This document shows, one piece after another, positions 34,953 to 44,292 of a DNA stretch of 64,000 nt. The stretch comes from Caulobacter sp. NIBR1757. Its GTDB lineage: Bacteria > Pseudomonadota > Alphaproteobacteria > Caulobacterales > Caulobacteraceae. Made by a program: the position numbers and the translations under genes. Below the pieces are notes generated by a model. It was not told the DNA's origin and did no database searches. It saw nothing but the letters and a program-made list of their open reading frames with translations. The first letter of the stretch is position 1. Each line of letters begins with the position of its first letter. The stretch lies in the NCBI RefSeq assembly GCF_027912495.1, contig NZ_CP115463.1:3174501-3238500 (forward strand). Direction: 5' to 3'.

Positions 34953-36512
34953 CTAACCCGGGATCTTCACCGGCACATAGGCGGTGGCGCCGTTCGAAGC
35001 GATGCCCAGCAGCACCGTCGGACGGCCGGCCTTCTTCGCCGCGTCGACGGCCGCCGCCACCTCGGCCGCGCTGCCGACCTTGCGGGTGTTGACGCTGACG
35101 ATCACCACGCCGCGCTGCACGCCCTGCTCGGCCGCGTCGGAATCGGCGCGCACCGTCTCGACGACGACGCCGGACTCGACGTTGTTGCGCGACCTGGCGG
35201 CCGCATCGAGCGGGCCGAGCGCCATTCCCAGCACCACGGGCCGTTCGGCCGGCGCCGTCGGCTTCTCGCCGCCCGGGGTCGGGCGGCCATTGCCCTGGCC
35301 GGACTGGGCCAGATCCAGTTCCTTCTTGGACGGCCGCACGCCCGACCGGATCTCGATCTTCACCGGCTTGCCGTCGCGCAGGACCGACATGCGGACGACG
35401 TCACCCGGCCGGACCTTCGCCACTTCGCGGGTCAGCGCCGTCGAGGAGGTCACCGGCGCGCCGTTGACCTCGGTGACCACGTCATCGAGCTTCAGCCCGG
35501 CCTTGGAGGCCGGGGCCCCGGGGGTCAGGTCGCCGACGATCGCCGCCTTGATCGGACCCAGGCCCAGGGCCTGGCCCATCTCCGGCGTGAAGTTCTGGAT
35601 CGAGGCGCCAATGTAGCCGCGCTGGACCTTGCCGTTCTGGATCAGCTGGCTGGTGACGCTGTCGGCCAGGTCGGCCGGAATGGCGAAGCCGATGCCGACC
35701 GAGCCGCCGGTCGGCGAGAAGATGGCGCTGTTGACGCCGATCACCCGGCCGTAGGTGTCGAAGGTGGGGCCGCCGCTGTTGCCGCGGTTGATCGGGGCGT
35801 CAACCTGGATGAAGTCGACGAACGGGCCATCGTGGATGTCACGGGCCAGGGCCGAGACGATGCCGGCCGTGGCCGTGCCGCCGAGGCCGAAGGGGTTGCC
35901 GACGGTGATCACCCAGTCGCCGACCCGGGGCTTGGCGTCATCCTCGAAGTTGACGAAGGAGAAGCCCTTGCCCTCGACCTTGAGCACCGCCAGATCGGTG
36001 TCGCCGTCGGCGCCCACCACCTTGGCCGGCAGTTCGCGGCCATCCTTGAGGGTGATTGTGATCTCGTCGGCGCCGTCGATGACGTGGTTGTTGGTCACCA
36101 GATAGCCGTCGGCCGAGATGAAGAAGCCCGAGCCCGAGGACTGCTGACGCGGCAGGCCGCCGCCCTGGCCGCCTTCGGCGCCGCCCTCTTCCCCGTCCTC
36201 GCCCTGGCCCTGGCCCGGCAGGTTGAAGGGCAGCCCGGGGATGCCGCGCAGGCTGGATGGATCGACCTTTGATTTTACATCGATGGAGACCACCGCCGGC
36301 GACACCTTTTCGAAGATGTCGGCGAACGACATCGGCGCGCCGGGCGGCGGGGCGAAATTGACCTTGGTGGCGGTAAGCTGGGCCGCGGAGGCGTAGTGGC
36401 CCTCGGCGGCGTCCGCCATTCGCATGCCCACGCCCGCCATGGCGGCGGCGGCGACGCCGACCCCCGCGATCGCGCCGACGACAAATCCACTCTTTCTCGA
36501 TGACATCGTCAT
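34953..36512 (-). CDS. degP: Periplasmic Do-family serine protease/chaperone
   Basis: A 519-residue HtrA-type protease that clears misfolded envelope proteins. It has an N-terminal signal/anchor (GFVVGAIAGVGVAAAAMAGV). The catalytic triad is His in VTNNHVIDG, Asp in DTDLAVLKV and Ser in RGNSGGP. Two PDZ domains follow (GPIKAAIVGDLTPGAPASKA and the C-terminal VVVETVRADSDAAEQG). A Gly/Gln/Glu-rich insert precedes the catalytic core. The start at 36512 follows AGGAAC; a longer frame adds 26 non-conserved residues. It follows ccmH in the same direction, the usual alphaproteobacterial cycHJKL-degP order. Confidence 0.95.
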   Translation of the reverse strand: MTMSSRKSGFVVGAIAGVGVAAAAMAGVGMRMADAAEGHYASAAQLTATKVNFAPPPGAPMSFADIFEKVSPAVVSIDVKSKVDPSSLRGIPGLPFNLPGQGQGEDGEEGGAEGGQGGGLPRQQSSGSGFFISADGYLVTNNHVIDGADEITITLKDGRELPAKVVGADGDTDLAVLKVEGKGFSFVNFEDDAKPRVGDWVITVGNPFGLGGTATAGIVSALARDIHDGPFVDFIQVDAPINRGNSGGPTFDTYGRVIGVNSAIFSPTGGSVGIGFAIPADLADSVTSQLIQNGKVQRGYIGASIQNFTPEMGQALGLGPIKAAIVGDLTPGAPASKAGLKLDDVVTEVNGAPVTSSTALTREVAKVRPGDVVRMSVLRDGKPVKIEIRSGVRPSKKELDLAQSGQGNGRPTPGGEKPTAPAERPVVLGMALGPLDAAARSRNNVESGVVVETVRADSDAAEQGVQRGVVIVSVNTRKVGSAAEVAAAVDAAKKAGRPTVLLGIASNGATAYVPVKIPG

Positions 36513-36560
36513 TTTGTTCCTGCGCCGGCATGACGCCGGTGTTTCCACGTCCAAGTTAGA

Positions 36561-36584
36561 AGCGTTGCCGCGATGTGCAACGCT
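36561..36584. promoter_or_regulatory. 8-bp inverted repeat upstream of degP
   Basis: AGCGTTGC at 36561-36568 and GCAACGCT at 36577-36584, perfect arms with an 8-nt spacer, 49 bp before the degP start in the 135-bp gap after ccmH. It could be an operator for envelope-stress control of degP; the regulator is unknown. Confidence 0.45.
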
Positions 36585-36647
36585 GCTCAAGTTATCTTTG
36601 CGTCATGAGCCGGGAGATAGTTGCGGCAGGATCGCGGCGGCTTGGTG

Positions 36648-37094
36648 TCAATCTCGCCCTTCGCGCGTCAATTGTGCAAGCCGCGCCTCCTCCTCGGGCG
36701 AAAGAGCCGCGGGCGCGGGCCGGCCGCGCAGCCGCAGGATCAGCAGGCCGCCGCCGACCAGCAGCACGATGATGGGCCCGCCCCAGAGCAGGGCGTTGGG
36801 CGCCGAGACCGCCGGCTTGAGCAGGGCGAACTCCCCGTAGCGGGCGACGAGGAAGTCACGAATGTCCTGGTCGCTGCGGCCGGCCGCGATCTGCTCACGG
36901 ATGACCTGACGCAGGTCATGGGCCAGTTCGGCGGTGGAATCGTCGATCGACTCGTTCTGGCAGACCAGGCAGCGCACCTCGCGGAACAGGCTACGGGCGC
37001 GGGCCTCCTGCGCCGGGTCGGCCAGCCGCTCGGACGGATCGGAGGCCGCGGCAATGCAGGCGAAGGCGGCGAGCGCGATCAGCAGGCGTTTCAT
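36648..37094 (-). CDS. ccmH: Cytochrome c maturation protein CcmH/CycL
   Basis: 148 residues. A signal peptide (MKRLLIALAAFACIAAAS) is followed by the thiol-redox motif RCLVCQ that reduces apocytochrome c before heme attachment, and a C-terminal membrane anchor (LLWGGPIIVLLVGGGLLILR). It starts inside the ccmF stop (ATGA). A longer frame exists upstream, but it is antisense-like sequence within ccmF. Confidence 0.95.
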   Translation of the reverse strand: MKRLLIALAAFACIAAASDPSERLADPAQEARARSLFREVRCLVCQNESIDDSTAELAHDLRQVIREQIAAGRSDQDIRDFLVARYGEFALLKPAVSAPNALLWGGPIIVLLVGGGLLILRLRGRPAPAALSPEEEARLAQLTREGRD

Positions 37095-39064
37095 GCGGCC
37101 ACCGCCTTGCTCTTGCGGCCGACCGCCAGGCGCAGGCGACGGTCCGACAGCGACACCGCGCCGCCGAGCGCCATCAGCAAGGGTCCGAGGAAGATCAGCT
37201 GGACCCAGGGATTGAAGTAGCCGCGCACCAGCCAGGCCGGCTGTCCTTGCGCCGTCGTGCGGCGCTCGCCGAGCGTGATGTAGACCTGGTCGAGGCCGCG
37301 ATAGCAGATCGCCACCTCCTGCGTGGTCTGGCCGCCGGCCGGATAGAAGCGGCGCTCCGGCCGCGCCTGGCAGACGATCTTGCCGCCCTTGCGGACGGTC
37401 AGCAGCCCCTGTTCGGCCAGGTAGTTGGGTCCGTCGAGGATATCGACCTTGTCGAGGGTCAGTTCGTAGCCGCCGAGCGGCACGGCGCGGCCGACGTCCA
37501 TGACCTCGGCCAGTTCGATCTTCCAGGCGGTCTCGAAACAGGCGCCGAGGATGAACAGGCCCAGCCCGAAGTGGGCGAGGCTGGAGCCCCAGGCCCCGCG
37601 CGGCAGGCCGCCCAGACGCCGGAGCGACTCCGACCAGGGAAGCCGGAAGGCCCGCACCCGCTCGGCGATCTCCGACACGGCGCCGGCCAGCAGCCAGAAG
37701 CCGAGCGCCACTCCGGCGCTGGCCAGAGCCTTGCGCGGGCTGACGAGGGCCAGGGTGAGCAGACCCGCGCCGACGGCCAGCAAGGCCGCGAAGACCAGCC
37801 GCTGGGCGGCGCCGAGCGCATCGCCGCGCTTCCAGGCCAGCATCGGGCCGAAGGGCAACAGGACCAGGCCGATGGCCATGATCGGCACGAAGATCAGGTT
37901 GAAGTAGGGCGGCCCGACCGAGACCGTCTGTCCGTCCAGCGCCTCGCGGATCAGCGGGAACAGGGTGCCGAACAGCACGGCCACTGCGGCCGCGGTCAGG
38001 ACGATATTGTTGACCACCATGGCGCTCTCGCGGCTGATCGGCTTGAAGCCGCCGCCGGGGCTGAGCGACGGCGCCCGCCAGGCGAACAGGGCGAAGGCCC
38101 CGCCCGCCGCCAGGCCGAGGATGCCCAGCAGCAGCAGGCCGCGCTCGGGATCGACGGCGAAGGCGTGGACACTCGTCAGCACGCCCGAGCGCACCAGGAA
38201 GGCGCCGAGCATCGAGAAGGTGAAGGCGGCGATGGCCAGGAACAGGGTCCAGCCCGGCAGGGCGCCGCGCTTTTCCGTCACCACGGCCGAGTGCAGCAGG
38301 GCCGCGCCCATCAGCCAGGGCATGAAGCTGGCGTTCTCGACCGGGTCCCAGAACCACCAGCCGCCCCAGCCCAGTTCGTAGTAGGCCCAGAAGCTGCCGA
38401 GCGTGATGCCGATGGTCAGCAGGCCCCAGGCGGCCAGGGTCCAGGGCCGGATCCAGCGGGCCCAGGCGGCGTCGATACGGCCGCCGATCAGGGCCGCGAC
38501 GGCCAGGCTGAAGACCACCGAGAACCCGACGTAGCCGAGGTAAAGCATGGGCGGGTGGATCGCCAGGGCCGGGTCCTGCAGCAGCGGGTTGAGCGAGGCG
38601 CCCTCGACGGGCGGATCGGCCAGCCGGGTCATCGGGTTGGAGGCGAACACGGTGTAGGCCAGGAACAGGGTCCCCAGCGCCCCCTGCACGGCGATGGTCC
38701 GGGCCTTCAGGTCACGAGGCAGGTCACGGCCAAACCAGCCGACGGCGGCGCCAAACCCGGTCAGGGCCAGGCACCAGAGCACCATCGAGCCCTCATGACT
38801 GCCCCAGGCGCCGGCCACCCGGTAGAGCAGGGGCTTGGCCGTGTGGCTGTTGTTGGCGACGTTGGCCACCGAGAAGTCGCTGGTCACGAAGGCATGGATC
38901 AGCGCCCCGAACGTGACGATCAGCGCGACGAAGGCGCCGGTCGCCGCCCCCTCCCCGGCTCCGGCCAGCAGCGGCCGGCGCGCCCCGGCCGCCGACAGGG
39001 CGGTCTGGGCGATCGACAGGACGAGGGCGAGGATGAGGGCGAAGGCGCCCAGTTCGACGATCAT
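37091..39064 (-). CDS. ccmF: Heme lyase subunit CcmF/CycK
   Basis: A 657-residue integral membrane protein that takes heme from CcmE and attaches it to apocytochrome c together with CcmH and CcmI. The WWD heme-handling signature WGGWWFWDPVENASFMPW is intact, and conserved His residues lie in the flanking loops (for example VANNSHTAKPLLYR and WGSHEGS). Many transmembrane helices are present. It overlaps ccmE and ccmH by 4 bp each. Confidence 0.97.
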   Translation of the reverse strand: MIVELGAFALILALVLSIAQTALSAAGARRPLLAGAGEGAATGAFVALIVTFGALIHAFVTSDFSVANVANNSHTAKPLLYRVAGAWGSHEGSMVLWCLALTGFGAAVGWFGRDLPRDLKARTIAVQGALGTLFLAYTVFASNPMTRLADPPVEGASLNPLLQDPALAIHPPMLYLGYVGFSVVFSLAVAALIGGRIDAAWARWIRPWTLAAWGLLTIGITLGSFWAYYELGWGGWWFWDPVENASFMPWLMGAALLHSAVVTEKRGALPGWTLFLAIAAFTFSMLGAFLVRSGVLTSVHAFAVDPERGLLLLGILGLAAGGAFALFAWRAPSLSPGGGFKPISRESAMVVNNIVLTAAAVAVLFGTLFPLIREALDGQTVSVGPPYFNLIFVPIMAIGLVLLPFGPMLAWKRGDALGAAQRLVFAALLAVGAGLLTLALVSPRKALASAGVALGFWLLAGAVSEIAERVRAFRLPWSESLRRLGGLPRGAWGSSLAHFGLGLFILGACFETAWKIELAEVMDVGRAVPLGGYELTLDKVDILDGPNYLAEQGLLTVRKGGKIVCQARPERRFYPAGGQTTQEVAICYRGLDQVYITLGERRTTAQGQPAWLVRGYFNPWVQLIFLGPLLMALGGAVSLSDRRLRLAVGRKSKAVAA

Positions 39065-39558
39065 GCGCCATCCTGCCTGGGTGCCGGCGCGTCATGCTCG
39101 GGTCGCTGCCCCTCGCCGCGCCATTCGCCCTGGTTTTTCAGGGCCTTGGTGACTTCGCGCGGCATGTACTTCTCGTCGTGCTTGGCCAGCACCCGCTTAG
39201 CGACGAAGACGCCGTCCGGACGCAAGGCCCCCTCGGCGACGACGCCCTGGCCTTCCTTGAACAGGCTGGTGACCTCGCCGTCGTAGACCACGGTCATGCC
39301 GGCCTGGTTGTCGACGACCCGGAAGGTCATCGCCTCGCCGTGCTTCTTCAGGCTGCCGACCTCGACCAGACCGCCGAGTTGGAAGGCCTTGCCGGGTTTC
39401 AGCGAGGCCGTCGCCACCTGCCCTGGCGTCAGGAACAGGGAGATGTTCTCGCGCAGGCCGTAGAGGGTCAGGCCGACAGCCAGGGCCAGCACCGGGGCGC
39501 AGGCCAGGACGATGGTCAGCCGCCGCCGGGCCTTGTGGGATCTGGGCCAGAAACTCAT
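39061..39558 (-). CDS. ccmE: Heme chaperone CcmE/CycJ
   Basis: 165 residues: an N-terminal anchor (LTIVLACAPVLALAVGLTLY), an OB-fold periplasmic domain, and the covalent heme-binding histidine in VLAKHDEKYMP near residue 130. The C-terminal tail is charged and disordered. It sits second in the ccmI-E-F-H operon, overlapping both neighbours by 4 bp. Confidence 0.97.
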   Translation of the reverse strand: MSFWPRSHKARRRLTIVLACAPVLALAVGLTLYGLRENISLFLTPGQVATASLKPGKAFQLGGLVEVGSLKKHGEAMTFRVVDNQAGMTVVYDGEVTSLFKEGQGVVAEGALRPDGVFVAKRVLAKHDEKYMPREVTKALKNQGEWRGEGQRPEHDAPAPRQDGA

Positions 39559-40661
39559 CGCGCCGTCTCCGCTTCCGCCTGCAGGGCCTTCAGCACCTGC
39601 GGCTGGTCCTTGTACAGGGTGCGGGCCCGGGCCAGTGCCGCCTCCCGCTTTGCCGTCTCGCCGAGCACCCCGTAGGCGCGCACCAGCCGCACCCAGCCCT
39701 CGGGGTCATCCGGATCGGCCTCAAGCCGGGCGGCCAGGCCATCGACCATGCCGCGGATTTTGGCGTCCATGTCGGGGCCGGCGGGGGCGGCGGCCGGCTG
39801 TGGCGGTCCCGGCCGCTTGCCGGTGCGCTCGACCTCGCTGATCTCGGCGGCCAGGCCTTCGCGGCGCGGATCGTCCGCCGGCAGGTCGGCCAGCAGGGCC
39901 CGCCAGCCGGCCAGTCCCTGGGCGGTCTTGCCGTCGGCGATGTCGGCCAGGGCCAGATGATAGCGGGGTGAGGCGGCGCGCGGATCAAGGCGCAGGGCCT
40001 CGCCGAACGCCTTGCGGGCGTCCAGGCCGATCTCGCCCTGGCCGGTCAGCACGAACAGTTCGCCCTGCTGGGCCCAGAGTTCGGGATTGCGCGGTTCGAG
40101 CACCACCGCCTCGCGCAGGGCCTTCGCCGCGCCGAAGGGGTCGTTCGATTCCAGCCGCGCCCGGGCCAGGAGCTGCAGCAGGCGGGGGTCGTTCGGCCGC
40201 TGTTTGGCCACCTCGGTCAAGGCCGCGGCGACCTGCGCCGCCGTCAGGGTCGAGGGGTCGGCCTTGCCCCAGGCCGCGATCCTGTCGCGGATCGGCGCGT
40301 CGGCGCGGCCGGGCGAACCGATCCAGAGGTAGAGCGCCAGGGCGGCCAGCGGCGTCAGCACCGCCGCCGCCAGGGCGAAGCTTCGGCCGCCGGCCAGGGT
40401 GACGGGCCGCGCCGCGTCATCGGCCGCCAGCAACCGCTTGCCGGCCTCGGCGCGCACCTCTGCCTGTTCGACCGGGCTGAGCAGGCCACGGGCCACCAGG
40501 TCATCGACCTCGGCCAGCTGGCGCCGGTGCATGTCCACGCCCGGGTCGGCGCCCTCCGGGGCCGCCGCCTGGCGGCGGGCAAAGGTCAGCACCAACCATG
40601 CCGCCAAGGCTGACAGCAGGGCGGCGAGGGTCCAGAACAGGACGGTGATCCACAGGGACAT
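39555..40661 (-). CDS. ccmI: Cytochrome c maturation protein CcmI/CycH
   Basis: 368 residues: two N-terminal membrane helices (LWITVLFWTLAALLSALAAW and LAAAVLTPLAALALYLWIG), a cytoplasmic loop with MHRRQLAEVDDLVARGLL, and a periplasmic TPR domain (~150-368) that holds apocytochrome c for the lyase. ATG at 40661 was chosen because the first membrane helix starts there; the frame extends 20 codons further. It is the first gene of the ccm operon. Confidence 0.93.
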   Translation of the reverse strand: MSLWITVLFWTLAALLSALAAWLVLTFARRQAAAPEGADPGVDMHRRQLAEVDDLVARGLLSPVEQAEVRAEAGKRLLAADDAARPVTLAGGRSFALAAAVLTPLAALALYLWIGSPGRADAPIRDRIAAWGKADPSTLTAAQVAAALTEVAKQRPNDPRLLQLLARARLESNDPFGAAKALREAVVLEPRNPELWAQQGELFVLTGQGEIGLDARKAFGEALRLDPRAASPRYHLALADIADGKTAQGLAGWRALLADLPADDPRREGLAAEISEVERTGKRPGPPQPAAAPAGPDMDAKIRGMVDGLAARLEADPDDPEGWVRLVRAYGVLGETAKREAALARARTLYKDQPQVLKALQAEAETAR

Positions 40662-40801
40662 GGGCGCGCTGTTAGCGGATATCTGAGGCGGGGGCGAGGC
40701 GGCAAAATCGACGGCGGACACGACTGACCGGCCGCGCCGGGGTTGTATGGCCGTCTTGAGACCGCGCGCGCCTTGATCCAGCGCAACGCCGGAACGCGCG
40801 G

Positions 40802-42106
40802 CTAGGCCGCGGCCAGCCGCCGACGGACGATCTGGGCCGCCTTGTCATCCTTCGCCAGAGTCAGGATATCGGCCGCGATGACCAGGAAGGCGCGCACCCG
40901 GTCGGGATGCTCGACCTCTTCCGAGCGCAGGTGTTCCAGGGCGTCCTCGACATAGGGGTCGATGTGCTTCTCGACCGCCTCGAGGATGCGGGCCCGGGTG
41001 GATCCGAAGCCGCCATTGTCGGCGCTGGAGCGAACTTCCTCGGCGAAGGCCAGCAGGCTCATGGCATGGCCGACGGCCCGGGAGTCGGGATCGGCGGACA
41101 GCTTGGGCGCGGCCTTGATCAGCCGGGCGCTGTAGCGGATGGCCTGCACCGGCAGCGCCTGGCCGACGGCGGCCTCGATCTCCTTCAGCCGGCCCTCGAC
41201 CGACAGCGCCAGCCCGCGCTTCTGGCCGGCCAGCCGCTTGCCCCACTCGCCGTCCTTGTTCAGCTGCACCGCCTCCTCAAGCTCGGCGATGGCGATGGAG
41301 GCCTGATGCACAGCGCGTCCGGCCGCCCTGCCGGCGGCCTCGCCGCCGCCGGTGTCGAAATTGCGCACCCTGGTCAGGTGGTCATCGATGGCGTCCATGA
41401 CCTTGACCCCGAAGAAGGCCAGGTCGGAGGCGGCCAGATAGCGTTCGCTCGGCCGGTCCATGACCGCCGAGATGATCCGCAGGATCTGCATGGGCTCGCC
41501 CATCCGCGAGGCCAGCATCTGGAAGAACAACGGGCCGGCGTCCGGGGCCACGGCGACGCTGTCGCGATAGGCCAGCCGGGCGGCTGCGCGCCGCTCCTGG
41601 TCCATGCGGGCCAGCCAGTCGCCCAGGTGCGGCAGGCAGCGGCGAACGATCGGCGCCAGGGTCAGGGCCGGCCCCAGGCGCGCCGCGTCGATGCCTGCCA
41701 GGGCGGCGGGACGGTCCTCGGCCTCGAGGTCCTGCAAGGCCAGCTGGCACAGGGCGTCGAAGGTGGCCGGGTCGATGTCCTCGGGACTGTAGGCGGCGGC
41801 CGATGTCTGGGCGATGGCGACGGCGTCCGGCCAGGCGGCCTTCAGATGCTGCCAGAGCCGGGTCAGATGGCCGGACGGAAACTGCGCGGCCGGGCCATTG
41901 AACAGGCCGACGAGGGGGGCCAGCGCAAGGTTGCGCAGGGCCCGGTCCTTGGTCTCGCGATCGATCAGCAGCCAGACCGAGCCGAGTGGCCCGTCGCGCA
42001 CCGCGTCATCGGACAGGGCGTGTTCAAGCTTGCGCAGCACGCCGTCGGGCGCGCTGTCGATCAGCATCCGGAGCAGTCCAGCCTTGGCCGGCGAAAGCTC
42101 GCCCAT
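40802..42106 (-). CDS. Conserved-looking hypothetical protein (434 aa)
   Basis: A 434-residue soluble, mostly helical protein with no signal peptide and no motif I recognise. Codon use matches the neighbourhood, so it is an old resident. Conserved-looking patches are GLFNGPAAQFPSGHLTRLWQ, a long helical stretch at ~255-330 (GRAVHQASIAIAELEEAVQL), and an Arg/Asp-rich C-terminus. It lies alone between the FeuQ-like kinase and the ccm operon, with 140-bp and 80-bp gaps. No function is inferred. Confidence 0.75.
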   Translation of the reverse strand: MGELSPAKAGLLRMLIDSAPDGVLRKLEHALSDDAVRDGPLGSVWLLIDRETKDRALRNLALAPLVGLFNGPAAQFPSGHLTRLWQHLKAAWPDAVAIAQTSAAAYSPEDIDPATFDALCQLALQDLEAEDRPAALAGIDAARLGPALTLAPIVRRCLPHLGDWLARMDQERRAAARLAYRDSVAVAPDAGPLFFQMLASRMGEPMQILRIISAVMDRPSERYLAASDLAFFGVKVMDAIDDHLTRVRNFDTGGGEAAGRAAGRAVHQASIAIAELEEAVQLNKDGEWGKRLAGQKRGLALSVEGRLKEIEAAVGQALPVQAIRYSARLIKAAPKLSADPDSRAVGHAMSLLAFAEEVRSSADNGGFGSTRARILEAVEKHIDPYVEDALEHLRSEEVEHPDRVRAFLVIAADILTLAKDDKAAQIVRRRLAAA

Positions 42107-42186
42107 CGGTCACGCCCAAAGCCGCCCAGACGGCGGCGGTAACCAAGATGCCGCAGGGGTGGTTAATGAAGGCCGAAACGGGCCTT

Positions 42187-43608
42187 TCAGGCTTCGGCCC
42201 GCGGCAATCTGACCGTCACCTTCAGTCCGCCCATGGCGCTGTCGTCCAGCACGAGGTCGCCGCCGTAGGCCCGCGCCAGTTCATCGACGATGGCCAGGCC
42301 CAGTCCTGAGCCGGGCGCGCTCTCATCGAGGCGGGCCCCGCGCTTGATCACGTCCTCGCGGCGTTCGGCGGGCAGGCCCGGGCCATCGTCCTCGATGGCG
42401 ATAGTCAGCCAGTCGGCGCCGGCCGGCGCGGCGGTCGCCCGGATGTTGCGCCTGCACCAGATGCCGGCGTTCTCGAGGATGTTGCCGACCAGCTCCTGCA
42501 GGTCCTGCCGCTCGCCCCGGAAACACAGGTCGTCGGGCGCGCGCCAGTCGATGGTGACGCCCTTGTCCTGGAAGATTCGCTCCATGGTCACGGCCAGTTC
42601 GTCCAGCACGGCCGAGACATCGGTGCGCTCGCCGGTGCTCTGCGAGCGGGCGGCGGCGCGGGCGCGGCGCAGGTGGTGCTCGACATGGGCCCGCATGGCC
42701 TCGGCCTGGCGCTCGACGATGTCGGACAGCGCGCCCGGCGTGCTGCGCGCCTCGGTCAGCATCACCGCCAGCGGGGTCTTCAGGGCATGGGCCAGGTTGC
42801 CGACGTGGGTGCGCTGGCGCTCGACGACATCCTGGTTGTGGGCCACCAGGGCGTTGAGCTCGCCGGCCAGCGGCGACAGTTCGGCCGGATAGTCGCCGAC
42901 CAGCCGCTCGGCCTTGCCGCGGCGCACCAGGGCGACCTCGCGGCGCAGGCCGAACAATGGCGCGAGGCCGATGCGGACCTGCAGATAGACGGCCAGGATC
43001 AGGCCGGCGCCCAGCACCACCAGCGCCCCGACGATGACGGCGATGAAACGGTTGGCGGCCTCGTCGATCGACTCGCGGTTCTCGGCGGCCATGAACAGCA
43101 CCGGCTTGTCGCGGCCCGGAATGGAGCCGACCTGGGCGGCGGCGTGCAGGCGTTTGCCGAGCGGATCGACGGTGTCGAAATAGACGCTGGTCCCCGGTGT
43201 TTTGGCGGCGGCCGGGCCGACCTCGGCGGGAATGGCCAGGTTGCTGTCCCAGATCGAGCGCGACTCCACCAGCGGCTTGACCACGCCCTTGGCGTCGAGC
43301 TCGGCGATCTGCCAGTAGAAGCCGCTGTAGGGGCGATAGGCCCGCACGTCGGTCATCGGCGGGGCGTAGACCTGACCGTTGTCGACGGTGGTTTCGGCCT
43401 GCAGGCCGCGAATGGATTCCTCCAGCCCGGCCTCGAAGCGCTGGACGGAGGCCTGGCGGAACAGGTGGTTGAGGCCGAACCCGGCCAGCACCAGCATGCC
43501 GATGCTCCACACCCCAGCCAGCAGCACCAGCCGCAGGACGAGCGAGGAGCGCCTCAGGCTCCGGAAAAGGGGCAGGCGTTCTCGCGCTTTACCGCGCGCC
43601 TCGCTCAC
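42187..43608 (-). CDS. Sensor histidine kinase (FeuQ/PhoQ-like)
   Basis: 473 residues. The first membrane helix is at ~25-48 (LVLRLVLLAGVWSIGMLVLA), followed by a ~150-residue periplasmic sensor, a second helix (VIVGALVVLGAGLILAVYLQ), and a HAMP-like linker. The His box is NLAHALKTPLAVML, the N box ILENAGIW and the G boxes EDDGPGLP and GSGLGLAIV. It overlaps the regulator gene by 4 bp. The domain layout and sequence resemble FeuQ/PhoQ kinases of alphaproteobacteria. Confidence 0.9.
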   Translation of the reverse strand: MSEARGKARERLPLFRSLRRSSLVLRLVLLAGVWSIGMLVLAGFGLNHLFRQASVQRFEAGLEESIRGLQAETTVDNGQVYAPPMTDVRAYRPYSGFYWQIAELDAKGVVKPLVESRSIWDSNLAIPAEVGPAAAKTPGTSVYFDTVDPLGKRLHAAAQVGSIPGRDKPVLFMAAENRESIDEAANRFIAVIVGALVVLGAGLILAVYLQVRIGLAPLFGLRREVALVRRGKAERLVGDYPAELSPLAGELNALVAHNQDVVERQRTHVGNLAHALKTPLAVMLTEARSTPGALSDIVERQAEAMRAHVEHHLRRARAAARSQSTGERTDVSAVLDELAVTMERIFQDKGVTIDWRAPDDLCFRGERQDLQELVGNILENAGIWCRRNIRATAAPAGADWLTIAIEDDGPGLPAERREDVIKRGARLDESAPGSGLGLAIVDELARAYGGDLVLDDSAMGGLKVTVRLPRAEA

Positions 43609-44282
43609 GCGTCGCTCTCACCCTCGAGGGCCATAATGCGGTAGCCGAGGCCGCGCACCGTTTCGATGCGGTCCTGGCCGATCTTCTTGCGCACCCTGCC
43701 GATGAACACCTCGATGGTGTTGGAGTCGCGGTCGAAGTCCTGGTCGTACAGGTGCTCGACCAGCTCGGTGCGGCTGATCACCCGGCCCTGGTGCATCATC
43801 ATGTAGTGCAGCAGCCGGTATTCCAGCGAGGTCAGGCGCAGCGGCTCGCCATTGACCGAGGCGCGGGCGGCGCGGGGGTCGAGCCGCAGGCCGCCGCAGG
43901 ACAGCTGCGGGCTGGCATGGCCGGCCGAACGGCGGACCAGGGCGCGCAGGCGGGCCAGCAGCTCTTCGGTGTGGAACGGCTTGGTCAGGTAGTCGTCGGC
44001 CCCGGCGTCGAAGCCGGCCACCTTCTGGCTCCAGTTGTCGCGGGCGGTGAGGATCAGCACCGGCGTCGAGACATTCTCGCGCCGCCATTTCTCCAACACC
44101 GACACCCCGTCGATCTTGGGCAGGCCAAGGTCGAGGATGACCGCATCATAGGGTTCGGTCTCGCCGAGGAAGTGGCCTTCCTCGCCGTCCGGGGCGTGGT
44201 CGACGGCATAGCCGGCGTCGCCAAGGGCCAGCTTGAGCTGGCGCGACAGGTCGGGATCGTCTTCGACGAGCAGAATACGCAT
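43605..44282 (-). CDS. OmpR-family response regulator (FeuP/PhoP-like)
   Basis: 225 residues: a receiver with EDD pocket (6-8), phospho-acceptor in VILDLGLPKIDG and Lys in DDYLTKPFHTEEL, then a winged-helix domain (LTSLEYRLLHYMMMHQGRVI; TIEVFIGRVRKKIG). Translationally coupled to the kinase that follows. A PepSY-domain gene 10 bp upstream is probably co-transcribed, a common arrangement for PhoPQ/FeuPQ-type systems. Confidence 0.94.
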   Translation of the reverse strand: MRILLVEDDPDLSRQLKLALGDAGYAVDHAPDGEEGHFLGETEPYDAVILDLGLPKIDGVSVLEKWRRENVSTPVLILTARDNWSQKVAGFDAGADDYLTKPFHTEELLARLRALVRRSAGHASPQLSCGGLRLDPRAARASVNGEPLRLTSLEYRLLHYMMMHQGRVISRTELVEHLYDQDFDRDSNTIEVFIGRVRKKIGQDRIETVRGLGYRIMALEGESDA

Positions 44283-44292
44283 GGATGGAATC

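Noticed and set aside
36648-38357. 569-codon frame that contains ccmH and runs on into ccmF
   Set aside because: The upstream part is a shifted frame of ccmF with Arg/Pro/Gly-rich nonsense. The real ccmH starts at 37094 with a signal peptide and an ATGA overlap.
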